A stretch of DNA of 64,000 nt. Origin: Urechis unicinctus (taxonomy: Eukaryota; Annelida; Polychaeta; Xenopneusta; Urechidae). Positions 1-16,400 of this stretch are shown here, piece by piece (the first letter of the stretch is position 1; each line of letters starts with the position of its first letter). The DNA lies in the NCBI GenBank assembly GCA_034190875.2, contig CM067346.1:8974883-9038882 (forward strand), in the 5' to 3' direction. The notes under the pieces are model-generated. The model searched no databases, was not told where the DNA came from, and was given only the letters and a program-made list of their open reading frames with translations. Made by a program: the position numbers and the translations under genes.

Positions 1-1977
1 ACAAAAACAATCCACAACCTGATCTATGCGATTGATGTCGAGTTCAGGCATAAAGATTGGCTCGAATATTATTTTATAATGCAAAGCAAATCATCATGCA
101 TAGCTAGCTATCAGCAACAGACAATTATTTGATGATGCAATATACAGAATGTTGACAAGAATACTTCTTTGGAAAATATGCATAGCAGATGTGTTTGTAA
201 GTGTTGCATGCACAATGTATTCACAAACTCGAAATGTACACCTCGACAAGCAATAAATACCTGCAGGTACATTCTTATATATATCTGGTTGTTTCTTAAA
301 CTGGCGTTGTATGCAATATCTTGCTGCGTTGGATTATAAAGGTAACCGTCACAGATATATGGCTTTGATCTATTCCCGTTCATCGAACAACCATACAACA
401 CGCATGTTCAGATTGCGAAGATTGCTGTTTATTTGATATTGATGATAGTCGCTAAGCATCTTCGTTAAAAATGCTTTCGTGTTCGTTTTGGATGAATAAT
501 GAGCAAATCGGTATTCTTGCCGTGAAAAATCACATGACATACTGAATTTTACAGTTTTGATCTGACCGTTTACGGGTTATTACGCTGGTCTTGCCTCTGT
601 CATTTCATACCGAGTTTATAATTTGTTCCTAACACAAGGGGAATCGTAGGCGTTCATAGTCAACTTATATTCTTTTGAATGCGCTATAACGCTAAGAGAG
701 TGGAACGTTGTTGATAATTGAACTGTAAAATGAATGGCGGTTCTATTTGCCACGCGACACTTCCCATGTGTTATAATAAATTACAAGGGCGATGATAGAT
801 GTTTGAATGAATTACTGAATAGAACACGGCTTTTATTCGGTAGGTCTGAATAACTTATAAATGCCTTGTAATGCAATGAACAGTCACGGAAGATGTATTA
901 TTCTTCAAGACACATTCTGTAGTGTCATTGAAAGCATAACCATTCGGTTATAGATTTAATGAAATGTCGGGTCGGTAAATAACATATTAGGTAATAATTT
1001 TTTTAATCTATTTGAGCACGACTTGAAATGCCCAAATTTGATGTGCTCGCATCTTAATCCCGTAGCTGTGCTGCAATGCAGGCATAAATTACAGTTAACA
1101 CTTTATATTATGCTTTTGTTCTGAATCCACCTCCTCTGCTTTTTACACGGTACATAAGTTATCTAACTCGGCCATTCAGTTGCAATAAAATGGGATTATC
1201 TGCCAATACAGATAAATGATTTATATTGGATGACAATGATTTAAGTTAGAAAAAAAGGTACGAAGGACAAAATTAATTATGTCAAGACAATGGATTAGAC
1301 CCCATGTAATAGGGAAACATTCATGTTATTCATGTAAAATTCACAATCACCTACATCATACCTCGACAGACAAAATGAGAGCAATATGAGTATACACAAG
1401 CGCTGCATTATAGTGGATTTTCTTACATCATTCACATTGAAAGGCTCTCAAAGGTTATTTATTGATGGATAAACTATGCCATGCGTCTACAATTAATTGT
1501 AAGCCTGTAAAATGCACGTGTTGAAATTATATATTGGCCAATAAATGGTCGTTGAATTATCAATTTAAATGTGTAGTACATATTGACATAATACGCGTTC
1601 GCAAGAATTTTCGTTAAGTAACTGCCGAACTAGGCCCTTCGAATGAGAGAACGAGGATAACATTTTAATGGACGGATCGTGTATTCCCGAGGCTTACATG
1701 CACGGGTTGTGGTTCTTGGGGGTTGTCTGGACCAGACAAAAACAGTCGCTTCACTATTTGAGCGAAGATTCTCAATGATAACTCTACCCCGGGTGAAATT
1801 ACCGAAAAAAATGACTTAGAAATTTACATTCAGTCGAATTGCATGGAATAACGTCTAAAAGTTCGTTAGCATCAAATATTGGAATACGTATCCATGTATA
1901 TATTGTGTCATGTTCCCCCTAAATTGTCAAAAGGCACGGACGTCGCTCTACACAATGCGCATCTTGACAACATGGAA
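1..1977. other. intergenic sequence, nothing recognised
   Basis: About 2 kb of AT-rich single-copy-looking sequence. No open frame here has a recognisable motif; the longest (111-401, minus strand) looks like a chance frame. I see no RNA gene, repeat or splice-bounded exon that I can support. Confidence 0.5.
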
Positions 1978-2017
1978 TATATACATAAATCATATATATA
2001 TACATATATATACATAA

Positions 2018-2088
<71 letters not shown>

Positions 2089-2240
2089 ATTCATATATAT
2101 ATATATATATATTTATATATAAATATAATTACACATATATATATAAATACATAAATGCATATATATTTATATTTATATACATGTGTAATTATATTTATAT
2201 ATACATATATTTATATATGTATATAATATATATATATACA
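1978..2240. repeat. (TA)n microsatellite with embedded inverted repeat
   Basis: An almost pure TA tract (core about 2022-2078) followed by imperfect TA-rich sequence. A 23-bp perfect inverted repeat lies inside it, with arms at 2114-2136 and 2181-2203 (arm core ATAATTACACAT and its complement). Tyr-Ile translations across the tract are artefacts of the repeat. Confidence 0.95.
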
Positions 2241-2502
2241 CTTCTATGACTAAGGGCTGTCTCTTTTATTGACTTAATCACTTGCAGAACGTTATCTTCA
2301 AAAACACGGTACGCAATCACATTAGGGCTAACCTAATATCGGATCTTTACCCCTTTATCGCCTGTAATGTGTTTTGCAATGACTGAATGTTGTGTTCGTC
2401 TGAGTTTGGATGGTTGCACATAGCTGGCATGAAAAGTCAGCATTCTTGCTGTGTGAACTTTCGTAATGCCAAATACATTGCATTGGACATAGAACACAAG
2501 CA

Positions 2503-2503
<1 letters not shown>

Positions 2504-2568
<65 letters not shown>
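2504..2568. repeat. (AT)n microsatellite
   Basis: Uninterrupted AT dinucleotide tract of about 65 bp in otherwise unique sequence. Open frames crossing it on both strands encode poly(Tyr-Ile) and are not genes. Confidence 0.95.
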
Positions 2569-2571
<3 letters not shown>

Positions 2572-2817
2572 CGTCAATATTACTGTAATGCAAGAACCCA
2601 CATTGTAGCGAATAGTTATTGTCCAGGTGTTCACTATAATCCACCCACAAATAAGCACGAGAAGTAGTTGTGAAGGTAATGAGCCGCTCCTGCTTGCATA
2701 ACTTTCACTAATTGGCATAAATGTCCACTGTGCATTGATCTGGCTTTTCAGCCTACAAGGTTCAACAACTTTTGGGCTGCGGTACTACACCGAGCAAATG
2801 TGTATCCTATCAGGCAC

Positions 2818-5110
2818 TTATCAACTATGAACCTGAACGTATCCGTAGTACAGCAGATCACACCGTGACTACATGACAGCCTTCGCCGTCTCCACTTACT
2901 CTTAACTAGCTATGCTAGTAAAGGCAAAATGCTTCATGAGTAGTACCACAACAAGATCATCATCCGTGCACTTGTGAAAACGAGATTTAGTGCAATTGCA
3001 AAACGCATCTCAGCAGACAAAAGACGAAAAGTGACATAAGTGATAGAATGAATATGAGTTATATTCCATTTCGTCATATCTTGTATCCAGTACCTCATTT
3101 CAGGGTGTCCAGTTATATCATTAGCAAATAATACATGGTATAGCCCACCTATTATTCATCTATAGAAATAGTTTGATGTCATGATAGCAACGTATAAAAT
3201 GAAACAGCAAGACAAATTCATTCCATCGATATAAGGTCATTTATAAATGACGTTGTAATATTCTGTTTACGCTGTCAGCATTTATGTCAGTTAAAAACAC
3301 CTTTTTAAAACAAAATGTGCAAACATCTGATACACCCGCAGCAACATAATCAGACTTAATGATTAAAGAATGACACCACTTAGATCGGGCATTCCTAGAC
3401 GGACCATTTCTGCAGCGCCATTAACGGACAATTAAGTTCACAATGCTATACCGCGTAAGTTTGCCAAATGTAGCCTGCTCATAGAGAGTGGATTAAGTTA
3501 CGTTTTTGAAATACCAAGCAAGGCAGCTGCTAGAATCTAAGCAAATGAATGACTAACCTCGTAACAGAGATTGGTCGGGGTTTTACTGGTGATGATTTTT
3601 TGTATTGATTTGCATTTGCTCTCCCCTGGCAATTGAGCAATAAGTTATTTCGCAATGTATGTATTGTGTGACAGTTCAATGGTAGCCTTCGTACACAGAT
3701 GGTAATTGGTAGTTCTCATCTACAATCTGTTAATGGTCTTCATGCGTGATTCATCAATCACATCCAATCTGCAGTAAGTAGGTCAGTCCTGTATGTCTGA
3801 TAAGCCGATTAAACGTAATGACAAATTGTTGAGTCTGATGAATAATGAAAGCAAGGATATGTCGTCAGCATATTCACAATAGTAGCAGACAAAAGTCAGA
3901 GGAACAGTACTTAATTATGATCTATAGATAACAGCAGAATAAATTTGACTAATTTGCTGTTCCAAAGAAAGTGTTCAATAATCATTCGATTGTCCGGCCG
4001 CGACAATGGAGTAATTGTGCGGCTAAAGGAAAACTAATTAGGTAACGATATATGTAGGCAGCACCTTGCCAGCAAACAGGTAGCACATGCATCAAATATA
4101 TCACAAAATCTTATAAAGCTCCTGTAATAATTGGGTAGCAAGTTTCTTCGTGGAAATTTATCCCCGATATGTGTTCAGTTCCGCAACACAAAAAGACATT
4201 GGTTGTCGCCCTGCGAATGATGTGCTAGCTTTCTCGGCAATAAATTGCCAGAGGTGATCGGGAATACAATAAGCAGAAAATGTCTGAATGTGTTTTACGC
4301 GTTAATATGTAGCAGGTTTTATTGAAACCACAACCACTGAATGACTTAAAAAGTAGTCATTCTTATCAGGTTCCGTGGGTTGGAGTCGATTTATGGAGCA
4401 AATGGCAAATTGATATAAGCAACGTTGAATGATAGATAGCAATCGAGTCATTTGTAGGTGCATGATATATAATTTCCTTAACTGGTGCCTACTAAACCTT
4501 CTTTGTAATGTAATCAATTGAATATGTATCAAATAAGTTCATGCGTTTAGTCATATTATCATGTCGATGAACTGCTAAGGCATACAAGGGTATAAATCGC
4601 CTTTGTTTTGCGTAAGAGTCAGAATCATCATTACCTTGCGTGTCTCTTTCGGGGACGCTACTGGTTCCTAAGATTTTATGAATAGCTGCATGCTTTGCCA
4701 ATAAAGCATCAATGACCGCAAATTCTAGATTCAGTGTTTTAAGGCTCACAGCCTTAATTATGCATGCGAATATATCAATATAATATGTTAACTGAGTAAA
4801 AAGAAAACTAAATTACTTCAGGAATGATATATAACGCAGCAGCTAACGCTATAAATAATCTCTCATGTGCTGTGCATTATGCCATCCATGCTACATCCAC
4901 TAGGATGAAGAAGGAAGCGCTTTCAATGTACCTTGGGTCTACCAATATATGGCCTTTATTTACAGTATGTATCAGGCAAACAGTCTCAGAGCAGCTCATG
5001 CTAGTTCTAAGTCACTCAAAGCCCTTTCGGGAGTTGAAACTTTATTACCCAAGGAGCAACAACAGGCGTTAGGGTTTTACCATAATAAAGCTCTGCCATT
5101 GTTACCCGTG
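2818..5110. repeat. old segmental duplication, copy 1 (pairs with 14222-16400)
   Basis: Reading this stretch beside 14222-16400 shows long collinear similarity with many substitutions and small indels. Anchors include GAAATACCAAGCAAG (near 3510 and 14930), CATGCGTGATTCAT (near 3740 and 15168), ATAAGCCGATT (near 3800 and 15220) and GGCGTTAGGGTTTT (near 5066 and 16355). Frames that overlap the similarity, such as 4492-4749 (minus) and 4949-5269 (plus), are not kept open in the other copy, so they look non-coding. Boundaries are approximate. Confidence 0.8.
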
Positions 5111-6111
5111 TGCTATGTTCAACGCGATAGAATAAGACCTGCGCTACCGCAGATGGTTATGCCGTATATACGTGTTTGGATTATGAAGTTTGCAAAAATA
5201 TGTGGATCTGTTAGGCCCAAACCGACGTCTACCCATTTTCTCAGTCTGATGGCTATTTGGCACAAATGAATTGGTCGACATCCATGTGAGAAGTATTAAT
5301 TGCGTCTACCTGGGATTCCCTGGGTTAAGTCGCCGTGATTAATTACATGACTCGTGCGTATGCAGGCGAGACTTCCCCCTTAGCAAGAGTACATGGTCAG
5401 TGCGATATATTGTTCGAATAAAAAGTGTTTACTATGCCTTCGTAGCGTTCTAGTCAAATTTGGGCTCTTAAATGCTCGTCGTTATACTGAGCAGAACAGC
5501 TTTCCGTAGCCCAGATAGCCACGAATGTTTATTTATGTGCTAAATAACGTAATGTGCTATCAATGACATGCCTACTGCTTGTCGATACGTGGATGTATCG
5601 ATCTCGCATTTATGGCATTATGCAACATTTCACAATAATTATGATAAGCGACAAACACAAATAATATTACAGCGACAAAAGTTCTCTCTGCATGGGTCAT
5701 GTCTGATGTATTTACATTTACAATATAACAAAGAAGCGCATAATAGCAGTCAACTAAAAAACTAGCAGTATTCAGGTCACAGCATGGTTATTCGACCATA
5801 TTACAACTCTCTGCTTATTTCAATTAGAAAACTGCTGGACACGATCTTGCTGCATTAGGTATGGTAAACTGGGATATTGCCATCTGTGTGCTGCAGATAA
5901 TTCTTTGATCAATATGGTTCACTGCGCTCTGAGCAGGAACCACTGCATATAACTCGATGACCCTATAACTATCTCAGATGATTTCATGTTTGACCGTCAA
6001 AGCATGTGTACAGTACTATCGCAACCTATTTCAAGCTGCAACAAAACACCAGTCAATGGCGTCATCTAATTAAAACGTTGATATGAACCATTTGAGGAAC
6101 CATAGCACTGT
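5111..6111. other. intergenic sequence, nothing recognised
   Basis: No supportable gene. Part of a 106-codon open frame (4949-5269) extends into it but has no recognised motif. A short match around TGCTGGACACGAT (near 5833) recurs near 10106 and may be an old dispersed repeat. Confidence 0.4.
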
Positions 6112-6517
6112 AGAAGAAGAAGAAGAAGATGAAGAAGAAGAAGCAGAAGAAGAAAAAGAAGAAGAAGAAGAAGAAGAAGAAGAAGAAGAAGAAGAAGAAG
6201 AAGAAGAAGAAGAAGAAGAAAGAAGAAGAAGAAGAAGAAGAAGAAGAAGAAGAAGAAGAAGAAGAAGAAGAAGAAGAAGAAGAAAGAAGAAGAAGAAGAA
6301 GAAGAAGAAGAAGAAGAAATAAGAGAAAAAGAAGAAGAAGAAGAAGAAAGAAGAAGAAGAAGAAGAAGAAGAAGAGAAGAAGAAGAAGAAAGAATAAGAA
6401 AGAAGAATCCTCCTCCAAGAAAGAAAGAAGAAGAAGAAGAGAAAGAAGAAGAAGAAGAAGAAGAAGAAGAAGAAAAGAAGAAGAAGAAGAAGAAGAAAGA
6501 AGAAGAAGAAGAAAAGA
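6112..6517 (+). repeat. (GAA)n polypurine tract
   Basis: About 400 bp of GAA/AGA repeats whose plus strand is almost entirely purine. It is interrupted only by isolated pyrimidines and a TCCTCC motif near 6410. Such mirror-symmetric polypurine DNA can form triplexes (established for GAA repeats). The Lys/Glu/Arg-rich and Phe/Ser/Leu-rich frames on the two strands are translations of the repeat, not proteins. Confidence 0.97.
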
Positions 6518-7086
6518 CTACATGCCGTACATTCTAAAACATAAAAAGTCAACTAATTTGTTCCCCCAAAAAATAGTCTATGGCGTAAAAAAAAATATCC
6601 TTCTGCATAAAATTGTAATCCACAATTGCTGTTTGAACAAATAATGGTACTGTAGTAATTGCTTATGAAAGTATGTATCAAATCAATTTTTTACTTGGTA
6701 TAATACGGAAAATGAAGAGAGTGATTTTTGCCATTTGCTCCAAGTGATAAGCAATGTATATAGACGTAACTTTTTTTATAAATTCGGTATGTGGGATAAG
6801 TGAAACCATCATAAGAGCTTAACGCGTAATATAAACACTGGGCATATTGCATTGTTAATGGCATTATCGATGAATGATGTTGGTAACATTATTTTTCTAG
6901 TGGTATTTAAATGAGGCTACATTTCAATTGTAGAGATCATTTGATTTTAACATAATGCTACGTTTGAAAAGTGGTTCTGCATAAGCGTTGTGTGTTTGTG
7001 AAGTATTTCAGCACGCTTCAAATGACTTTTGCCAGCATTTCTCCATGCAAGTATACCGAATGATGAATGTGAGTGAATAAGAGTAA
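6518..7086. other. intergenic sequence, nothing recognised
   Basis: AT-rich spacer between the GAA tract and a TA tract. No open frame with non-repeat content, RNA gene or repeat was recognised. Confidence 0.4.
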
Positions 7087-7660
<574 letters not shown>

Positions 7661-8027
7661 ATATATGTATGTATGTCTATATTTGTATGCATGCACTCAT
7701 ATATTTGCACGTGCGCAAAAGTTCATGTGTGTACATATGTATGCATGTGTGTATGTGTGTTTCAGTGTATAAACGAGAATTCATAGTATGTATTTTTCTA
7801 TGTATGCATGTATGCGTATCTGTTTTTGTGTTTCTGTATGCATTTATCAATGAATGCGTTGATGCGTGTATTTTTAATATGCATGTGTGTATGCATTGCG
7901 AACGTATGCATGTTTGAATGTACGAATGTTAATTTCTATGTAGGTGTATATGTATGTAAGCATGTATATATGCATAAATGTGTGGGTTTATGTATATATG
8001 AATGCATGTATGTATATGCGGACTTAA
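7661..8027 (+). repeat. degenerate TATG/TGTG-rich flank
   Basis: Sequence rich in TATG, CATG and TGTG words but heavily substituted. It looks like an older, decayed part of the (TATG)n array that begins at 8028. No separate feature is visible. Confidence 0.6.
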
Positions 8028-8718
8028 GTATGTATGTATGTATGTATGTATGTATGTATGTATGTATGTATGTATGTATGTATGTATGTATGTATGTATG
8101 TATGTATGTATGTATGTATGTATGTATGTATGTATGTATGTATGTATGTATGTATGTATGTATGTATGTATGTATGTATGTATGTGTATGTATGTATGTA
8201 TGTATGTATGTATGTATGTATGTATGTATGTATGTATGTCTATGTATGTATGTATGTATGTATGTATGTATGTATGTATGTATGTATGTATGTATGTATG
8301 TATGTATGTATGTATGAATGCATGCATGTATTTATGTACGTATTAATGAGTGTATGTATGCATATATGCTTGCATGTATGTATGTATGTATGTATGTATG
8401 TATGTATGTATGTATGTATGTATGTATGTATGTATGTATGTGTATGTATGTATGTATGTATGTATGTATGTATGTATGTATGTATGTATGTATGTGTATG
8501 TATGTGTATGTATGTATGTATGTATGTATGTATGTATGTATGTATGTATGTATGTATGTATGTATGTATGTATGTATGTATGTATGTATGTATGTATGTA
8601 TGTATGTATGTATGTATGTATGTATGTATGTATGTATGTATGTATGTATGTATGTATGTATGTATGTATGTATGTATGTATGTATGTATGTATGTATGTA
8701 TGTATATGTATGTATGCA
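8028..8718 (+). repeat. (TATG)n tetranucleotide array
   Basis: About 690 bp of TATG repeats with rare TGTATG deletions. A diverged patch at about 8312-8376 splits it into two nearly pure blocks. All three frames stay open on both strands because the tetranucleotide contains no stop in any register (Cys-Met-Tyr-Val or His-Thr-Tyr-Ile), so the long frames here are artefacts. Confidence 0.98.
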
Positions 8719-8759
8719 TATATGTACGTATGTATATATTTTTATACGAATATATTTTA

Positions 8760-10261
8760 GTAATTGTACTACAAGGGAATGCGATAAAACCTTATTGGAA
8801 TGACCCAACAGTTTTTGTGTTTTTCAGCGGAAAAGCCCTACATTAAGCGTATGACACAGTTCAAACGCAGTCATGATTTCGACACAATATGCACATATGT
8901 CCTTTCACTTTTGGTAGTAGCAACAGAGGACCACAGCGTATAATTGTCAGGTCTAGTGTAACTGGGGAAACACGCGATATCCATTGATAAACCTGTTGCG
9001 ATATATATGATGGACTGTCATAGGCAATCAATGATCATATGTTACCAATGATTGGCGAATCTGCCTTGTTGTAGTTGCATTATGCTTGCATTTGATTTCA
9101 TGCCGAATCGACAACTTCCGTCAAATGTTTCTATTGTTTAGAATGGATTGATGACGAATCAATTTTATATGAGATACCATGTTGTGTGATTACATAGCCA
9201 ATCCTATCCACCCATGACCGGACAGCTAAATTGCTATGGCTTAGTTGAAGCTTCGATTTTTTGTTTTCTCCGACAAGACACAATCTGTGAGTGATATACC
9301 AATATCAATTACACGGTTTGGCAGGTATGCAACAAAGACGGGTGAGATTCATGAGCAACGTCGAACAATTTTAACAATAAGGCGTTAAATTATACTGTCA
9401 AAAGCTCCTCAACCATCTCGTTCGCTCGTCACAGAACCATCCCCGAGCCTGCTTCATGGCAGTTTGATAATGGCAATGGCTTCTGTAGGTTTTCGTTGCT
9501 GCATTTTGGACGACGAAGTGAATTACACTCCAAATTGTTTCAAAAATACAAGCTGCTCCATTGTGTTAAAATTAACCGTTATTTTGTAGCTGTTCTCGTA
9601 CATTAATATGCTGTGCTGTCTCCTTACAGTTACAAGATTAAGCTAACAAATGTGATCAGATAAATGAGATATCCATGCAAATGTATGTTAGCAACCGCAT
9701 AATTATGTTGCTCGTTACAGACGATGCGTGTAGAGCAACATCAAGGTAAAGAAGGTTCACTGTGAGTCTTTGCGATTGGATGAACAGCGCCTACAGAGTG
9801 ATAGACCGGTACCAAAACATACGTTGACATGTTATCTTGCCTGTTGGTTTTATGCAAATAAACGCAAATTACACCAGGGACCTAACATTTACGCAGGCAT
9901 GCGGATGTTTTTATCAATGTGCAAATGTTTACATCCAATACAATTACCGCACATTTATGGCGCAGAAAAAAAGGATTATCCTATGGCTATTGAATGAACC
10001 AAGCCTGTATTATTTATAACAATCAACAAGAGGCGGCGAATAACAGGGTTATTGCAGTGTCTGATATCCAGGTAAAATATTAAGCTGCTTTCAATATGAA
10101 AAAATGCTGGACACGATTTAAAGATTAGATTGCAGCACGCATGGAAATTTAATTATCGTTCATCAGTATATTGCTGTTGAATGCTAGCACAAGTGCACGT
10201 AATTTGTCATAACCTTGCTCACATGACATTCAGCTCCCGATCAAATGGGAAATCTGATCCT
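8760..10261. other. intergenic sequence, nothing recognised
   Basis: Mixed-composition DNA. The 60-75-codon frames near 9770-10019 have no recognised motif and no convincing splice context. I cannot support a gene here. Confidence 0.4.
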
Positions 10262-10607
10262 GACAGATTGCGACTTATCTAGCAGCCCGCGGAAATAAAC
10301 AAGGTTTATTGCAGCCAAACATTTCAGATACGTGCATTTGCTTGCCTAATTAGACCTTGAAAATAAACAACAACGACATACATCTGCGCTCGTGACAAAT
10401 TAATTGCTGAACCATAAAGTCTGTCGAGGACATCGACAGATTGCGACTTATCTAGCAGCCCGCGGAAATAAACAAGGTATATTGCAGCCAAACATTTAAG
10501 ATACGTGCATTTGCTTGCCTAATTAGACCTTGAAAATAAACAACAATGGCATACATCTGCGCTCGTGACAAATTGATTGCTTAACCATAAAGTTTGTCGA
10601 GGACATC
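10262..10607. repeat. tandem duplication, 2 x 173 bp
   Basis: Two adjacent copies (10262-10434 and 10435-10607) begin with GACAGATTGCGACTTATC and end with GTCGAGGACATC. They differ at only a few positions, so the duplication is young. No frame is shared. A similar GTCGAGAACATC motif occurs near 11908. Confidence 0.95.
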
Positions 10608-12636
<2,029 letters not shown>

Positions 12637-12869
12637 TATTTACGCAAATGCAGAGATATAAACAAACCAACACACAAATATAAATATATACGAGAGTACA
12701 TACATACATAAATGGAAAAATGCATAAATACATACATGCATTCATGCATACCTACACACATACATGAATGTATGCAGCCTCACAAAATACATGCATAATT
12801 GCATCATTATATATACATACCTACAAATATATACATGTGCGCGCACATGCATATATATATACATGCATC
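12637..12869. repeat. degenerate ATAC/TA-rich flank
   Basis: Imperfect ACATAC, AAATAC and TATATAC words lead into the (ATAC)n array. A 16-bp palindrome (CATGTGCGCGCACATG, 12834-12849) with a GC-alternating centre sits inside. Confidence 0.7.
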
Positions 12870-12883
12870 CATACATACATACA

Positions 12884-12958
<75 letters not shown>

Positions 12959-13214
12959 CATGCATACATAACTACATACATACATACATACATACATACA
13001 TACATACATACATACACAAAACATGCATATATATATATATATTCATACATACATTACTACATGCATACATACATACAAACAATTTTAGATACATACATAC
13101 ATACATACATACATACATACATACATACATACATACATACATACATACATACATACATACATACACACATACATACATACAACATACATACATACATACA
13201 TACATACATACGTC
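12870..13214 (-). repeat. (ATAC)n tetranucleotide array, (TATG)n on the minus strand
   Basis: Blocks of ATAC repeat are interrupted by TA runs (about 12911-12956 and 13028-13042) and a unique insert near 13078-13090. The motif is the reverse complement of the array at 8028-8718. His-Thr-Tyr-Ile frames are artefacts. Confidence 0.97.
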
Positions 13215-14221
<1,007 letters not shown>

Positions 14222-14222
<1 letters not shown>

Positions 14223-16400
14223 CAATTATCATCCTGACTGGATCCATAGTACAAGAGATAACACCATGAATACATGAGAGCCTTCGTTGTTTCACTCACT
14301 CCCATTTAGCCATGTAAGTAATGGCCAAAATGCTAAATATTCATGTTAAAAATGTTAAATAGTACCATAAAAATATGTCTCTCAGTCATCCGTGCACATG
14401 TGAATAAGAGATGAAGCACATATTACGAATGTGTCTCAGTAGACATACGATGTATTATGGTACAGTATAATAGAATGTTTATGGATTATATTACTTTTTT
14501 CATTTCTTTAATCGCGTACCTCTTTTCAGTTCGGTCATTTACGTTGAAACTATGTCTAACTCAACTTTTATTCATCGTTAGAACTATTATCATGTCGTGA
14601 TAGCAGATTAAAGGTTGATATTATACGGACAAATCCGATCCAACGTACATTTATATGTGACATTGTTATATTCTGCTTGCGTTTTCGTATTTTCTTAAGA
14701 GTTGCGCATGAAGCACATATATCAATAGTGATGAAGGACTCAAATTATGCTTAAATAATGAAATTACATACGTCGGGCATTTTGTTGTGTAGATAAATTA
14801 CATTACGGCAGATATCCATTTACCTTATTCATTTCCCACAGCCCGTTTACGGGCAATCGAGTTCACAAAGCTATACCATGCATGTTTGCAAAATCCAGCC
14901 TGATCAATGTAAGTAGATTACATGATGTGTTTGAAATACCAAGCAAGTCAGCTGCTAGCATCTGCTCAAATGAACGGTAAGCCTCATGACATCGAACAGC
15001 CGGGATTTTTCAGGCGATTGTTCTGTGTATAGATTTGCATTTACTCTCCCCGCGCCGGACAATATTCTGTTGTGTCATCTATGTATTATGTGACAATTCC
15101 ATGGTAGCCTTCATACACGGGATGGTAATTGAAATTAGTCCTCATCTCCAATATATAAATGGATTACATGCGTGATTCATTAATCGCATTCAATCTGCGG
15201 CAGATAGGTCAGTCTGGTAATTTCGATAAGCCGATTGAATGTGAAGACACATTGTTAGGTCTGATGAAAAATTAAAGCAACAATATGTCGTAAGCATATT
15301 CCTACCAGTTGAAGACAAAGGAGATGCGAACAATAGTTAATTATAAGCCACAGTTATTGATAACAGAATAGTAATTTTCTATTTCAACGAAAATGTTGAA
15401 TAATCGTCCGATTGCCCGGCTAAGACAATGCTGTACTTATATGGCTAACGAAGAATTAACTAAATTACGATCAATGTAGGCAGCTCCTTGCAAGCAATTA
15501 GGTGGCCCAAATATGTCTATATAGCTGCTGCAATTATCTTGTAGAAAGCTTCTTTGAAGATATTTATCGCAGAAGTGTGTAAAATTTAACAACGCAAACA
15601 ACCGATCGTAGTCCCGCTGATATGTATACACAAACATTTACGAAATATGTCTAAGCCTTCTTGGCAATCAATTTGAATATGCGACAGGCGATCGGGCAAT
15701 TAATACACCTAAGATTGTCTCAGTATGTTTTACATTTTAATATGTAAGGTTAACAAGTGACAAAAGCAGGTTTTATTGAAGACATCCATATCATGATGGA
15801 GAATCCTGTTAACCCTTAGGCTCTGTGGTTTGATGAAGTAAATGGAAAATCGAGTTTTCCGCCTCGCTTAATATAAGCAACATTGAATGATTAAAAATGG
15901 CGTCGTTTTAGTTGCATAACATGTACTTTTGTTAGCTTGTTCCACCTAAAACATTGTGTTACCAAATTCATGCATGTTGCCACATTTGCACGTCGATGGG
16001 AAGCTACCTTATACGAAGTGGTAAAGCACCCTTGTATTGCATAAACGTCACCTTTATCATCACCTTGGGTGGCTTCGGAGTAATAAAACTTACTTGGGGA
16101 CTGGTATAGACCGCAGAACGTAACAAATAATCACCTATATGTGGTTCATTATTCTATCGAGGCACAATTCATTGCGATGCAAATAAATCTATCTCAATAT
16201 GCCTTGGGTTCACATATGATATCCTTAGTTTAGAATATGTAGCATGCAAGCAGTCTCTAGCTATCGAACAGTCCACGCGGGTTTTAAGCGAAGATTTTGG
16301 CCACTCACTCTCCATTTTGAGAGTTCATATTGTATTACCAAAGAAAAAAAAATCTGGCGTTAGGGTTTTGTCATAATTATGCTTTTATACAATTGCCATT
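14222..16400. repeat. old segmental duplication, copy 2 (pairs with 2818-5110)
   Basis: Collinear with 2818-5110 in the same orientation, offset about 11.4 kb at the left end, with many substitutions and indels. The left edge is recognisable in TATCAAYTAT followed by the shared words ATCC, TAGTACA and CATGA-AGCCTT. The right edge fades soon after GGCGTTAGGGTTTT. It contains no convincing gene. Confidence 0.8.

Noticed and set aside
4949..5269. 106-codon frame that looks protein-like
   Set aside because: The diverged duplicate near 16190-16450 does not keep this frame open and shows no codon-level conservation.
6062..6644. Lys/Glu/Arg-rich and Phe/Ser/Leu-rich frames
   Set aside because: Translations of the GAA repeat on the two strands.
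8034..8846. Open frame of 270 codons, the longest in the window
   Set aside because: It is the translation of a (TATG)n repeat, open in every frame on both strands; the few non-repeat codons at its end have no motif.
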